Part shown: piece after piece, positions 26,574-34,683 of the stretch
Numbering within the stretch: the first letter of the stretch is position 1
Layout: each line of letters starts with the position of its first letter
Source of the DNA: an uncultured Hyphomicrobiales bacterium
GTDB taxonomy: Bacteria; Pseudomonadota; Alphaproteobacteria; Rhizobiales; Beijerinckiaceae
Direction: 5' to 3'
NCBI GenBank assembly: GCA_903884435.1
Contig: CAISEY010000021.1
Coordinates: 1-46,711, forward strand
Length of the DNA: 46,711 bases
Translations under genes and position numbers: made by a program
The notes under the pieces: generated by a model
What the model saw: the letters and a program-made list of their open reading frames with translations, nothing else
Database searches by the model: none
What the model was told of the DNA's origin: nothing

Positions 26574-27740
26574 CTAGCCCTGAATCAGTTTCGTGTCGGC
26601 GCCGAGGTCTGGCGGCGCGCGCTCCATCGGCGGACGCACGCCGTCGAAGGTCAGCGGCGTGCCCATGAACGACTTGCGTCCATCCGGGGTTTTCTGCAGC
26701 ATTTCGAGCGCGTGCGTTTGCGGATGCGCCAGAACCTCGTTGATCGTCTGCAAGCCGGCGCTGGGCACGCGCCCGCGCTCGAAGAGTTCGATCCAGTGGG
26801 CGCGCGTGTTCGTCGCCACGATTTCCTGCACCATCGAGTTCACGAGATCGCGATGCGCGACGCGCGCGGGATTGTCGACGAACCTGGGGTCCGAGCGCCA
26901 TTCGGGATGGCCGAGCGCGTCGCCGAGGCGTCCGAACAGATTGTCGTTGCCCGCCGCGATCAGCAGATAGCCGTCCGAGGCCTCGAAGATTTTATAGGGC
27001 ACGAGGAAGGGCATTTCCGTGCCGCGCCGCGTCGGCACCTCGCCGCTGGCGAGATAGTTCGAACAGGCCGATCCGACCCAGCACAGCGTCGATTCAAACA
27101 GCGACGTGTCGATGACGCTGCCCTCTCCCGTCGCGGCGCGCCTCTGCAGGGCGGCGAGAATGCCGATCACCGCCCACATGCCCGTGGACATGTCGACGAT
27201 CGAGGCGCCCACGCGCACCGGCGGGCGGCCTTCCTCGCCGGTGATGCTCATGATGCCGCCGAAGGCCTGCATCATCGGATCGTAGCCAGGCTTGTGCGAA
27301 AGCGGTCCCTTCGCGCCGAACGCGCCCATGTTGCAATAGACGAGCCGCGGATTGCGCTCGCGCAGGCTCGCGTCGATCCGGTATTTCTCGACGAGGCCCG
27401 CGCGCATGTTTTGCAACACGACATCGGCCTTCGTCGCGATGAAGTCGCGCAGCGCCGCGCACTGGTTCTCGTCCTTGATGTCGATCGCCGCCGAGAGCTT
27501 GTTGGCGTTGTAGACGCCGAAGGCGACGGAATCGCCATGCCAGAAGGGCGGGCCCCATTGCCGCGTGTCGTCGCCCTTGCCGGGCTTTTCGATCTTGATC
27601 ACGGTCGCGCCGAGGTCCGCGAGGATTTTCCCCGCGAAGGGCGCGGCGACGCTGTGGCCGAGCTCCACGACCACGAGGCCCTTCAATGGCTGGTGCGCCG
27701 GCCTGCCGGCGCCCGTGGCGGTTTGACTGTCCTGCGTCAT
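26574..27740 (-). CDS. Family III (CaiB/BaiF) CoA-transferase
   Basis: The 388-residue protein opens GLVVVELGHSVAAPFAGKILADLGATVIKIEKPGKGDDTR, the class III signature (ring-interlocked dimers). It carries the catalytic Asp in GYD154PMMQAFGG, then DMSTGMWAVIGILAAL and DTSLFES. It transfers CoA between carboxylic acids such as formyl-, succinyl- or carnitine-type substrates; the acid here is unknown. AGGAGA lies 8 bases before the ATG at 27740. An FAH-family hydrolase gene sits upstream on the same strand, 141 bases away, so the two may be co-transcribed. The C-terminus (PPDLGADTKLIQG) is slightly short for the family. Confidence 0.9.
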   Translation of the reverse strand: MTQDSQTATGAGRPAHQPLKGLVVVELGHSVAAPFAGKILADLGATVIKIEKPGKGDDTRQWGPPFWHGDSVAFGVYNANKLSAAIDIKDENQCAALRDFIATKADVVLQNMRAGLVEKYRIDASLRERNPRLVYCNMGAFGAKGPLSHKPGYDPMMQAFGGIMSITGEEGRPPVRVGASIVDMSTGMWAVIGILAALQRRAATGEGSVIDTSLFESTLCWVGSACSNYLASGEVPTRRGTEMPFLVPYKIFEASDGYLLIAAGNDNLFGRLGDALGHPEWRSDPRFVDNPARVAHRDLVNSMVQEIVATNTRAHWIELFERGRVPSAGLQTINEVLAHPQTHALEMLQKTPDGRKSFMGTPLTFDGVRPPMERAPPDLGADTKLIQG

Positions 27741-27881
27741 TCAACGCGTCTCCTGGTTTTGAACTGAAATGAGCCGTTCGCCGTTCAGGTCGCGCCGCGT
27801 GTCCCGACGAAGGTCCGGACCGGCGGCGGATCGGAACGCGTTTGAACGGTCGTGTTTGCCGGGTCGCATGAAATTCGCCCG

Positions 27882-28934
27882 TCAGGCCTTCGGCGCCGGC
27901 GGATCGATCAGGCCCTTCATGCCGAGCACGTGACTGACGACGTGCTCTCCGGCGACGATCTTGTGCCGCATCGCGCCGATGCCCTCGACCTCGAAGGTCA
28001 TGGTCTGCCCGACCTGGGGCCACTTGTGGTAATCCATCGAGCAGCCAAAGCCGATCGTGCCGGTGCCGATCACGTCGCCGGGAAACAGCCATTCGTTGTC
28101 GGAGGCGTAGGCGACGAGATGTTCCGCGTGAAAGCTGCGGGGCTCGCTGGTGGCGCCCTCGAACCAGACCTCGTCGTCGCAGGTGACCCTCACTTTCAGG
28201 TTGCGTTCGTCGATCTCGTCGGCGGTGACGATGCAGGGGCCGAGCGCCGTCGAGAAATCCTTGCGTTTGGTCGGGCCGAACGGCTCGCGGTCATGTCCGT
28301 CGCGCGCGCTGGGGTCGATCCAGATCGTGTAACCCGCGATATGCTCCTTCGCCTGTTCGAAGGTGAGGTTGCGCCCCTTCTTGCCGATGACGATGCCGAT
28401 CTCGATCTCGAGGTCGAGCTTCTTCGTGTAGTAAGGGAACGGCACGTCGGCGCCATAACCCACGACCGCGTCGCAATTGCCCTTGTAGAACGGCGGCGTC
28501 GTGTACCAGGCGAGCCGTTTCTCGCTTTGCCGGCCCGCGTTCGTCATGTGCTTCTGGTAGATGGAGAAGTCGCGCAACGATGGCGGCCGCGGAATCGGCG
28601 CGAGCAATTGCGCGTCCTTCGCTTCGTAAACGAGCGTCGCGCCATCGGCGCCGACTGGCGCGGCGCCGCGTTCGAGCTGGCGGCGCGCCCAGGCGACGGC
28701 GGTCTCCGCCGCGGCGCGCGATGTCTTGCCGCCCTCGAGATATCCGATCATGTCGGGGGGCGTGTAGAGATTGGCGAGGCCCCGCGGCTTCGGTTCGTCG
28801 GTTTCGCGCGTGAGATAGTCGGTCCAGGCCGCCGTGAGATCGACGACGCGACCGTCCTGGCGCCCGTCGATCAGCGCGCCGAGCCGGTTCACGGCCCCGA
28901 CGGGCGTATTCACGCGAAAGGTGACGAGCTTCAT
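27882..28934 (-). CDS. Fumarylacetoacetate hydrolase-family protein
   Basis: This 350-residue FAH-fold enzyme has the metal ligands in LDLEIEIGIVIGK (E176, E178) and IDPSARD (D207), with RDFSIYQKHM, FGPTKRKDFSTALGP and GDVIGTGTIGFG. Members hydrolyse C-C bonds of 1,3-dicarbonyl acids or decarboxylate or tautomerise oxoacids, using Mg2+ or Ca2+. An in-frame ATG at 28976 is possible, but ATG 28934 has GGAGG six bases upstream and matches the usual MKLVTF start. With the CoA-transferase it may process a ring-cleavage or dicarboxylate intermediate; this is inferred from context only. Confidence 0.9.
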   Translation of the reverse strand: MKLVTFRVNTPVGAVNRLGALIDGRQDGRVVDLTAAWTDYLTRETDEPKPRGLANLYTPPDMIGYLEGGKTSRAAAETAVAWARRQLERGAAPVGADGATLVYEAKDAQLLAPIPRPPSLRDFSIYQKHMTNAGRQSEKRLAWYTTPPFYKGNCDAVVGYGADVPFPYYTKKLDLEIEIGIVIGKKGRNLTFEQAKEHIAGYTIWIDPSARDGHDREPFGPTKRKDFSTALGPCIVTADEIDERNLKVRVTCDDEVWFEGATSEPRSFHAEHLVAYASDNEWLFPGDVIGTGTIGFGCSMDYHKWPQVGQTMTFEVEGIGAMRHKIVAGEHVVSHVLGMKGLIDPPAPKA

Positions 28935-29137
28935 GCTTCCTCCGGCGCCTGTCATCGACGTGCGCGCAAGGTGCAACCGGGTGGATGCGATGTCAAATCG
29001 CGCGACGGAGACGCGCGAACTTGCAAGCCGGAGGCCGCGGCGTCATTCTCGCTTCTCGAAAAGGGAGGCGAAAATCAACGCGCGTTCCACCGCGCGCGGC
29101 GCCTCCCGCGATCGACGGAACAATGAGGAAACACGCG

Positions 29138-30715
29138 ATGTCCCTGCGTGAAAATATCGCGATGGTGGAATCCGGCCGGATCGTGGGCGCTTTCGGGCGG
29201 GATCGCGCGGTGCGCGTGTTCCGCGGCGTGCCTTACGCGGCGGCGCCGGTCGGCGCCTTGCGCTGGCGCCCGCCGCGCCCGCCCGCGCGCTGGGACGGAC
29301 TTCGCCCCGCGAAGGATTTCGCGCCCTGTTGCGTGCAGCCGCCGCGCCCGCGCGGCTCGATCTCCGATTTCGGCGTCGAGCGCGACGACGAGGATTGCCT
29401 CTATCTCAACATATGGACCGCGGCGGACGAACCGGAGGAAAAACGTCCGGTGATGTTGTGGATTCACGGCGGCGGTTTTTCCTACGGTTCGGGAGCCTTG
29501 CCGCTCTTCGATGGCGAGGGGCTGGCGAGGCGCGGAATCGTGCTCGTCACCATCAACTACAGGCTCGGGCCGCTTGGCTATCTCGCGCACCCCGAACTCA
29601 CCGGCGAATCCGCGCATGGCTCCTCCGGAAACTACGGCTTCCTCGATCAGGTCGAGGCGCTGCGCTGGGTGCGCGACAATATCGCGGCCTTTGGCGGCGA
29701 TCCCGGCCGCGTCACGATCTTCGGCCAGTCCGTCGGTTCCAGCAGCGTCAGTTGCCTGCTCGCGTCCCCGCTCGCGAAAGGCCTGTTTCATCGGGCGATC
29801 TGCCAGAGCGGCGGCTCCGTTGGTCCACTCGGGAATCCCGGCGGCGGCTCGATGCAGACGCTGGCTGTCGCGGAGAAGCGCGGCGTCGAATTCATCGCGG
29901 CGCTCGGCGCGCGCTCCATCGACGAAATGCGCCACAAATCCGCGCGCGAAATTCAATTGCCGCCGCCAGAGGCGATGTCCGATCCTTGGAAGATGACGCC
30001 CGCCAACCAGCGCTTGCGCAATTCCGGCTGGGTGATCGTCGATGGCCACGCGATCCCCGCGAGTCCCTTCGATATCTTCGACGCGGGCCGCCAGAACGAC
30101 GTGCCTTTGTTGACGGGCGCCAATTCCCGCGAAGGCTCCACCGCGCCCGCGCCATCGACGCTGCCCGACTTCGAGTCCTTCGCCAGGTCGGTTTATGGCG
30201 ACGACATGGAGGAATTGTTCGATCTCTATCGCGTGCGCGAGGCGCCGCAAGTCTCCGAGGCGGCCCGTCTGATCAACGGCCATCGAACCTTCAACTGGCA
30301 AAACTGGACCACGTTGCGGATGCACGCGCGCACGGCGAAGTCCCCCGCCTTCGGCTATTATTTCAACCGCCCGCCGCCGTTTCCGCCAGGCGCGGTCTAC
30401 GTCGACAACAAGACGGAAAATCTCGGCGCGTTTCACACCGCCGAAATTCCCTACGCCTTCGACCATCTGGCCGCGCGCGACTGGCCCTGGACGCAAACCG
30501 ACCGCGATCTCGCCAGCGTGATGTCGTCATGCTGGGTGAATTTCGCCCGCGCGGGCGATCCCAACGGCGCGGGCGCGCCGAAGTGGCCGCGCTTCGGCGG
30601 CGCGTCGACCGACGTGATGCTGCTGGGCGATTTCGTTGGCGCCGGGCCGATGCCGGACCAGGACAGGCTCGCCTTCTGGGACCGCTTTTTCGGCAAGCAG
30701 CGTCACTCCGCGTAA
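29138..30715 (+). CDS. Type B carboxylesterase/lipase
   Basis: This 525-residue alpha/beta hydrolase of the para-nitrobenzyl-esterase/cholinesterase family opens GRIVGAFGRDRAVRVFRGVPYAAAPVGALRW. It has EDCLYLNIW, the oxyanion hole HGGG (110-113), the nucleophile elbow GQS198VG, the catalytic Glu in SREGS and the His in FHTAEIPYAF. No clear signal peptide is seen, so it is probably cytosolic. ATG 29138 has TGAGGAA upstream; ATG 29123 is an alternative. Its TAA end overlaps the convergent dehydrogenase end by 13 bases. It faces the FAH gene across about 200 bases and may release acids for the neighbouring enzymes. Confidence 0.92.
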   Translation: MSLRENIAMVESGRIVGAFGRDRAVRVFRGVPYAAAPVGALRWRPPRPPARWDGLRPAKDFAPCCVQPPRPRGSISDFGVERDDEDCLYLNIWTAADEPEEKRPVMLWIHGGGFSYGSGALPLFDGEGLARRGIVLVTINYRLGPLGYLAHPELTGESAHGSSGNYGFLDQVEALRWVRDNIAAFGGDPGRVTIFGQSVGSSSVSCLLASPLAKGLFHRAICQSGGSVGPLGNPGGGSMQTLAVAEKRGVEFIAALGARSIDEMRHKSAREIQLPPPEAMSDPWKMTPANQRLRNSGWVIVDGHAIPASPFDIFDAGRQNDVPLLTGANSREGSTAPAPSTLPDFESFARSVYGDDMEELFDLYRVREAPQVSEAARLINGHRTFNWQNWTTLRMHARTAKSPAFGYYFNRPPPFPPGAVYVDNKTENLGAFHTAEIPYAFDHLAARDWPWTQTDRDLASVMSSCWVNFARAGDPNGAGAPKWPRFGGASTDVMLLGDFVGAGPMPDQDRLAFWDRFFGKQRHSA

Positions 30716-31656
30716 TATTTCGCGGGATCGACAAGCTCGTGTTCGTCGAGCCCGCGAATCGCCGCGCGCACGGTGGCGAGGCGGATTTCCTCGGCGCTCG
30801 CGCCAATGTGCGGCGTCGCCAGCATGTTGGGATGATTGAGCAGCGCGTCGTTGTCGCAGGGCTCGACCGCGAAAACGTCGAAGCCGGCGGCGGTCAGCGC
30901 GCCGGACTCGAGCCGTTCCAGCAGCGCCGCCTCGTCGACGATTCCGCCGCGGCAGGTGTTGACCAGCACGCAGTCCGGGCGCAATTTTCCCAGCGCGGCG
31001 CGATCGTAGAGTCCCCGGGTCGCCGCCGTTTTCGGCAAGTGCAGCGTCAGAACCTCCGAACGCTCCAGCAGCGTTTCGAAGGACACCGGGGTTACGTTGT
31101 TTCGCGCGTGGAACTCAGGGTAGTCGTTGATGTCGGTCGCGAGGATCGTGCAGTTGAACGGTTTCAGCAGACGCGCGACTTCCTTGCCGACGTTGCCGCA
31201 GCCATGGATGCCGACGACGCGGCCCGTGAGCAGCCGTCCGTTCTTGTAGCGCGGACGCTCGCCGCGGCGCATGGCGAGATTGAGCGCGGGAACCCAGCGC
31301 AGTGCCGCGATCATGAAGCACAGCGTCAGTTCCGCCACGGCCAGCCGGTTGACGCCCCACGTGTAGCCAAAGCGAATTCCGTGGCGTTGCATCGCGTGAA
31401 AATCGAAGGATTCTTAGCCCGCTCCGAATTTGCTGACGACTTTCAACCCGGGCAGGGCGGCGAGGACCTTTTCGGTCAGCGGTTCGAAGCCGATGATCGC
31501 CGAGTCGCAGCCGCGCAGAAAGGCGATCAGTTCATCCTCGTCCATGACATGCGTTCCCTGGTGGACGATGGCGTCGGGCAGGGCCTCGCTTATGACGCGC
31601 CGCAGGACGGGATGGTTCCAGATGATCGGCGTCGCGACGCCAATGCGCTTGTGCAT
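30703..31656 (-). pseudogene. D-2-hydroxyacid (phosphoglycerate-type) dehydrogenase with one in-frame TAA
   Basis: Starting at ATG 31656 (GGGAGG upstream), the protein reads as the catalytic domain of a D-isomer-specific 2-hydroxyacid dehydrogenase as far as LKVVSKFGAG. It then meets TAA at 31416-31414 (codon 81). The same frame continues ESFDFHAMQRHGIRFGY and GVNRLAVAELTL, the expected next segment, through the NAD motif GIHGCGNVGKEV. The catalytic Arg (NTCRGGIVDE), Glu (DVFAVEP) and His (ATPHIGAS) remain. The full span is 317 codons, normal for the family. Every active-site residue lies downstream of the stop, so the lesion looks recent, or may be a base error (for example TTA to TAA). A restart at ATG 31392 would give an NAD-binding domain lacking its N-terminal part. 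Confidence 0.82.
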
Positions 31657-31765
31657 GTAGTCCTCCCGTTGAACGTCGTCCGTCAGTGTCGCTTCGCGGA
31701 CTTGGCGGGTCAAATGCTTTCGACTAGCCTGCGCGAGACAATCGCTCACGGGATGGAACTTCGGC

Positions 31766-33109
31766 ATGGCTTCTCTGACACAGGATATCGGCGCGTTTAT
31801 TTCGGGTCTTCGCTACGAGGAAATTCCCGAAGCCGGCCTTGCCTCCGTGCGTAACGGCTTCACCGATTACACGGCGGCGACGATTCTCGGCCGCAACGAC
31901 GACGTGACGCGCGTCGTCACCATGGTGACGGGACCGCGCGGCGGGGATTCTCGCCTCTGCTTTGGCGCGGGCCGCGCGACGGCGCCCGAAGCCGCGCTCA
32001 TCAACGGGGCGTCGGCGCACGCGCAGGATTATGACGACGTGGGCCTCGGCGGGATTCAGCCCACTCATCCCTCCGCCTGCATCGCGCCGGCGATTTTCGC
32101 CGAGGCCGAGGCGCTGGGGCGGAGCGGCAAGGACATGCTGACCGCCTATGTCGCGGCGTTCGAGACCTGGGGCGAGCTTGGCTCGCGCGATCCCGATCCG
32201 CCGCACCTCAAGGGCTGGCACTCCACGGGCACCTTCGGCGCCATCGCCGCGGCCGCCGCGGCGGCGAGCCTCCACAAACTGGACGCCCCCCGCGCCGCGC
32301 ACGCCGTGGGGATCGCCTCGTCCATGGCCGCCGGCGTCGTCGGCAATTTCGGCTCGATGACCAAGCCCTTCCACGCGGGCCGCTCGGCCCAGAGCGGTGT
32401 CCTCGCCGCGCGCCTCGCCGCCGCCGGAATGACCGCGACGAAAAACTCGCTGGAAAGCGACGTCGGCTTCCTCAAGGCCATTTCCCCCGCCGGCAAGGTC
32501 GACGTCGAGACTCCCGCGCGGTTCCGCGAGCGCTGGTGGATCGTCTCCCACGGCCTCGGGTTCAAGCTGTTTCCGATGTGCTACGGCGCCCACCGGGCGC
32601 TCGACGGCGTTCTTGAACTGCTTCAGGCGCATCCCTTCGGCGCGGACGAGGTGGAATCCATCGAGGTCGAGGCGTCGAGGCTCCAGTACACCAACCTCGT
32701 GCACACCGACCCGAAAAACGCCCTCGACGCCAAGTTCAGCATGGAATTCGCCATGGCGTCCGCGGTGCTGTTGCGGCGCGTGACGCGGGCGGAATTCGAC
32801 GATTCCTTCGTCAACCGCCCGGACGTGCGCGCCATGATGAAAAAGGTCAGCCGCAAGTTCCTGCCGGGCAAGGGACCCGATGGCGATGGAATGGTGGTTC
32901 TGTTGAAGGATGGCCGGCGGCTCGAAAAGAAATTCCGCGAGCCGCTTGGCCATCCGCGCCGACCGCCCTCGCAGGAGGCGATCTGGACGAAGTTCCAGGA
33001 TTGCACCGACGGCGCCCTGTCGCCCGCCGACCAGAAGCGCATGTTCGACATGCTCCAGCACGCCGACAGCCTCGCGCGGCCTTCGGATTTGCCGGTCGCC
33101 GGTCTCTGA
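31766..33109 (+). CDS. MmgE/PrpD family protein
   Basis: This 447-residue member of the 2-methylcitrate dehydratase/cis-aconitate decarboxylase fold has INGASAHAQDYDDVGLGGIQPTHPSACIAPAIFAEAE at the active site. SVRNGFTDYTAATILG, GWHSTGTFGAIAAAAAAA, GSMTKPFHAGRSAQSGVLAA and GFKLFPMCYGAH are the usual family blocks. Substrates vary (methylcitrate, aconitate, other tricarboxylates). No prpB or prpC lies near, so true PrpD activity is doubtful. It diverges from the broken dehydrogenase across 109 bases, which should hold both promoters. It is part of the catabolic island at 26574-33109. Confidence 0.9.
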   Translation: MASLTQDIGAFISGLRYEEIPEAGLASVRNGFTDYTAATILGRNDDVTRVVTMVTGPRGGDSRLCFGAGRATAPEAALINGASAHAQDYDDVGLGGIQPTHPSACIAPAIFAEAEALGRSGKDMLTAYVAAFETWGELGSRDPDPPHLKGWHSTGTFGAIAAAAAAASLHKLDAPRAAHAVGIASSMAAGVVGNFGSMTKPFHAGRSAQSGVLAARLAAAGMTATKNSLESDVGFLKAISPAGKVDVETPARFRERWWIVSHGLGFKLFPMCYGAHRALDGVLELLQAHPFGADEVESIEVEASRLQYTNLVHTDPKNALDAKFSMEFAMASAVLLRRVTRAEFDDSFVNRPDVRAMMKKVSRKFLPGKGPDGDGMVVLLKDGRRLEKKFREPLGHPRRPPSQEAIWTKFQDCTDGALSPADQKRMFDMLQHADSLARPSDLPVAGL

Positions 33110-33495
33110 TCCGTTCCACGCGAGGCGCCGGACGGATTGCGCGCGGGCCGCGGATTCGACCTGTTTGGTTGACCGGTCGTTAAACACGCGCGCGCCACGC
33201 TGGCTGCGTCAGCGCGTCTGGCGCGCGGGCCTCGCCATCTCTTGAAAAAACAAATCCGGATCAACTGGTTGCGGGGATTCCGATCGGTCGGAGTTCGCTG
33301 AATTCCGTTCCTCGCCCGCGCTTTCCCCAACGTCCTGACGCACCGTCCGGCGCCTCCGCGAGGCCCGCGCGACGCTGGCTTTTTTCCGATTGAAGCAACG
33401 CACAATTAATCGGTTGGGAACGTTTCCCCGGCATTCTGGAAAGTGTCCACGCGAGTCCAGGCGCGGGGACGGGTGTGTTCGTTTCGGGAGTCATC
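33110..33495. other. 386-base intergenic region before the ATP-grasp/MFS operon
   Basis: No gene is supported here. It should hold the promoter of the four-gene operon. Visible elements are a perfect GACCGGTC palindrome near 33170, an inverted repeat TCCGA-4-TCGGA at 33279-33292, and CCGATT (33386-33391) facing AATCGG (33408-33413). The heptamer TTCCGAT recurs directly about 106 bases apart. These could be operator half-sites; none matches a regulator I can name. The stretch 33380-33415 is the most AT-rich part. Confidence 0.4.
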
Positions 33496-34683
33496 ATGCA
33501 GACGGCAGCGGCCCTCGCCAGTTTCTCTTCGCCTCCGGCGCGCCGGACTCGCGTGGAGGAATTGCAGCGGCAGGTCACGAAAATGCTCCGGCGGCTTCGC
33601 GTGGCGGTGATCTACGCCGGCGACAAGGCGCGTCAGGGTTCCGTTCTCTATCCCACCTCCAATCCCCGCTCCTGGAAGAGCTACGAGCCGGTCGCCCGCG
33701 ACATCGCCGCGTCCCTGCGGCGGCTGGGTTGCCTCGAAGTCGAGGTGATTCCCGAAGACATGCACCTCGGCGAGCGGCTTCGCGAAGCGGGAAGCCATAT
33801 CGCCTGGCTCAACACCGGAGGCGTGCAGGGCTACAGTTCCGTGGCGCACGCGGCCGCGATGCTGGAAATGCTTGGCGTGCCCTATGTCGGTCACGATCCG
33901 CTGGTGGCGGCGATGCTCGACAACAAACATGTCTTCAAGCGCCAGATCATGTCCGCGGGCATGCCGACGGCTCCTTTCGCGGCCTAGCATCCGTCCTGTT
34001 ACGCGCGTCTCGACGAAGATCCTGTTTTCCGTCGGGCCTTCGCCTCGTGGACCGGCGCGTTCATCGTCAAGCCGGTGTCCGGTCGCGCCTCGCTGAACGT
34101 TCATTTCGTCGAGACCATGCAAGAACTCCAGGCGGTCGCGGCCGAGGTTTACGAGATCACCGGAAATCACGTGCTGATCGAGGGCTATCTCGGCGGGCGC
34201 GAATATTGCGTCGCGGTCTGCGGTCCGGTCGTCGCGCGCGGCGGACGGATCGACCGGCTCGATCATCCCTTCGTGTTCGGCGAGCTGGAGCGAGCCTTCG
34301 ACGCCGACGAGAAAATCTTCACGTCGATGGATTTGAAGCCCATCACCGACGGTCGCGCCCGTCCGCTCGATGGCGGGAAGGACGCGGACGTTCGCGAGCG
34401 CCTCGCGGTTCTGGCGCGCGATCTCTACGTCACGCTCGGTCTTGAAACTCTGGTTCGCCTCGACGTGCGCGCCGACGACGCGGGCGATCTGCACATCCTC
34501 GAGGCGAATCCCAAGCCGGACCTCAAGGCGCCCGCCGCCGGCCAGACGAGCCTCGTGGGCATCGGCCTCGCGGCCATGGGCATGAGCTACGACGATCTCG
34601 TTCTGTCGCTTCTCGCGGACAAGATCGACAATCTGTTCGCGCAACGCAGGGGGACGGCCGACAGGCTGCTGGCTCTCGTATGA
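33496..34683 (+). pseudogene. D-Ala-D-Ala-ligase-like ATP-grasp protein with one in-frame TAG
   Basis: From ATG 33496 (GGGAG upstream) the N-terminal part resembles Ddl: RLRVAVIYAGDK, NTGGVQGYSSVAHAAAMLEMLGVPYVGHDPLVAAMLDNKHVFKR (the substrate and lid region). It reaches MPTAPFAA and then TAG 33985-33987 (codon 164). The frame continues HPSCYARLDEDPVFRRAF and then GAFIVKPVSGRASLNVHF, VLIEGYLGGREYCVAV, LVRLDVRADDAGDLHILEANPKPDLKAP, i.e. the ATP-grasp nucleotide and Mg2+ sites, to TGA 34681-34683. The full span is 395 codons, longer than housekeeping Ddl (about 310), and no mur or fts genes lie near. So it is a Ddl-like amide ligase of unknown amino-acid substrates, not the cell-wall enzyme. 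TGG (Trp) or CAG (Gln) to TAG would explain the stop. It overlaps the next gene by ATGA. Confidence 0.8.

Noticed and set aside
31766-33109. Calling the gene prpD of the methylcitrate cycle
   Set aside because: No prpB, prpC or acn gene is near, and the family is functionally mixed.
26574-33109. Mobile element or genomic-island boundaries around the catabolic genes
   Set aside because: No transposase, integrase, tRNA or flanking direct repeats were seen, and base composition matches the neighbours.
33380-33420. Sigma-54 or strong sigma-70 promoter before the four-gene operon
   Set aside because: No GG-N10-GC element or good -35/-10 pair could be placed; only AT-richness is seen.
22154-33987. 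Genome-wide reassignment of TAG or TAA as sense codons
   Set aside because: TAG ends murU, addA, btuF, the CoA-transferase, the ABC_sub_bind protein, the GGDEF-EAL gene and the importer ATPase, and TAA ends the potF-like gene and the esterase, all at normal family lengths. Both therefore work as true stops.
33496-34683. Calling the ligase the housekeeping ddl
   Set aside because: It is about 80 residues longer than usual, lacks mur/fts neighbours and is interrupted, yet the cell must have a working Ddl.
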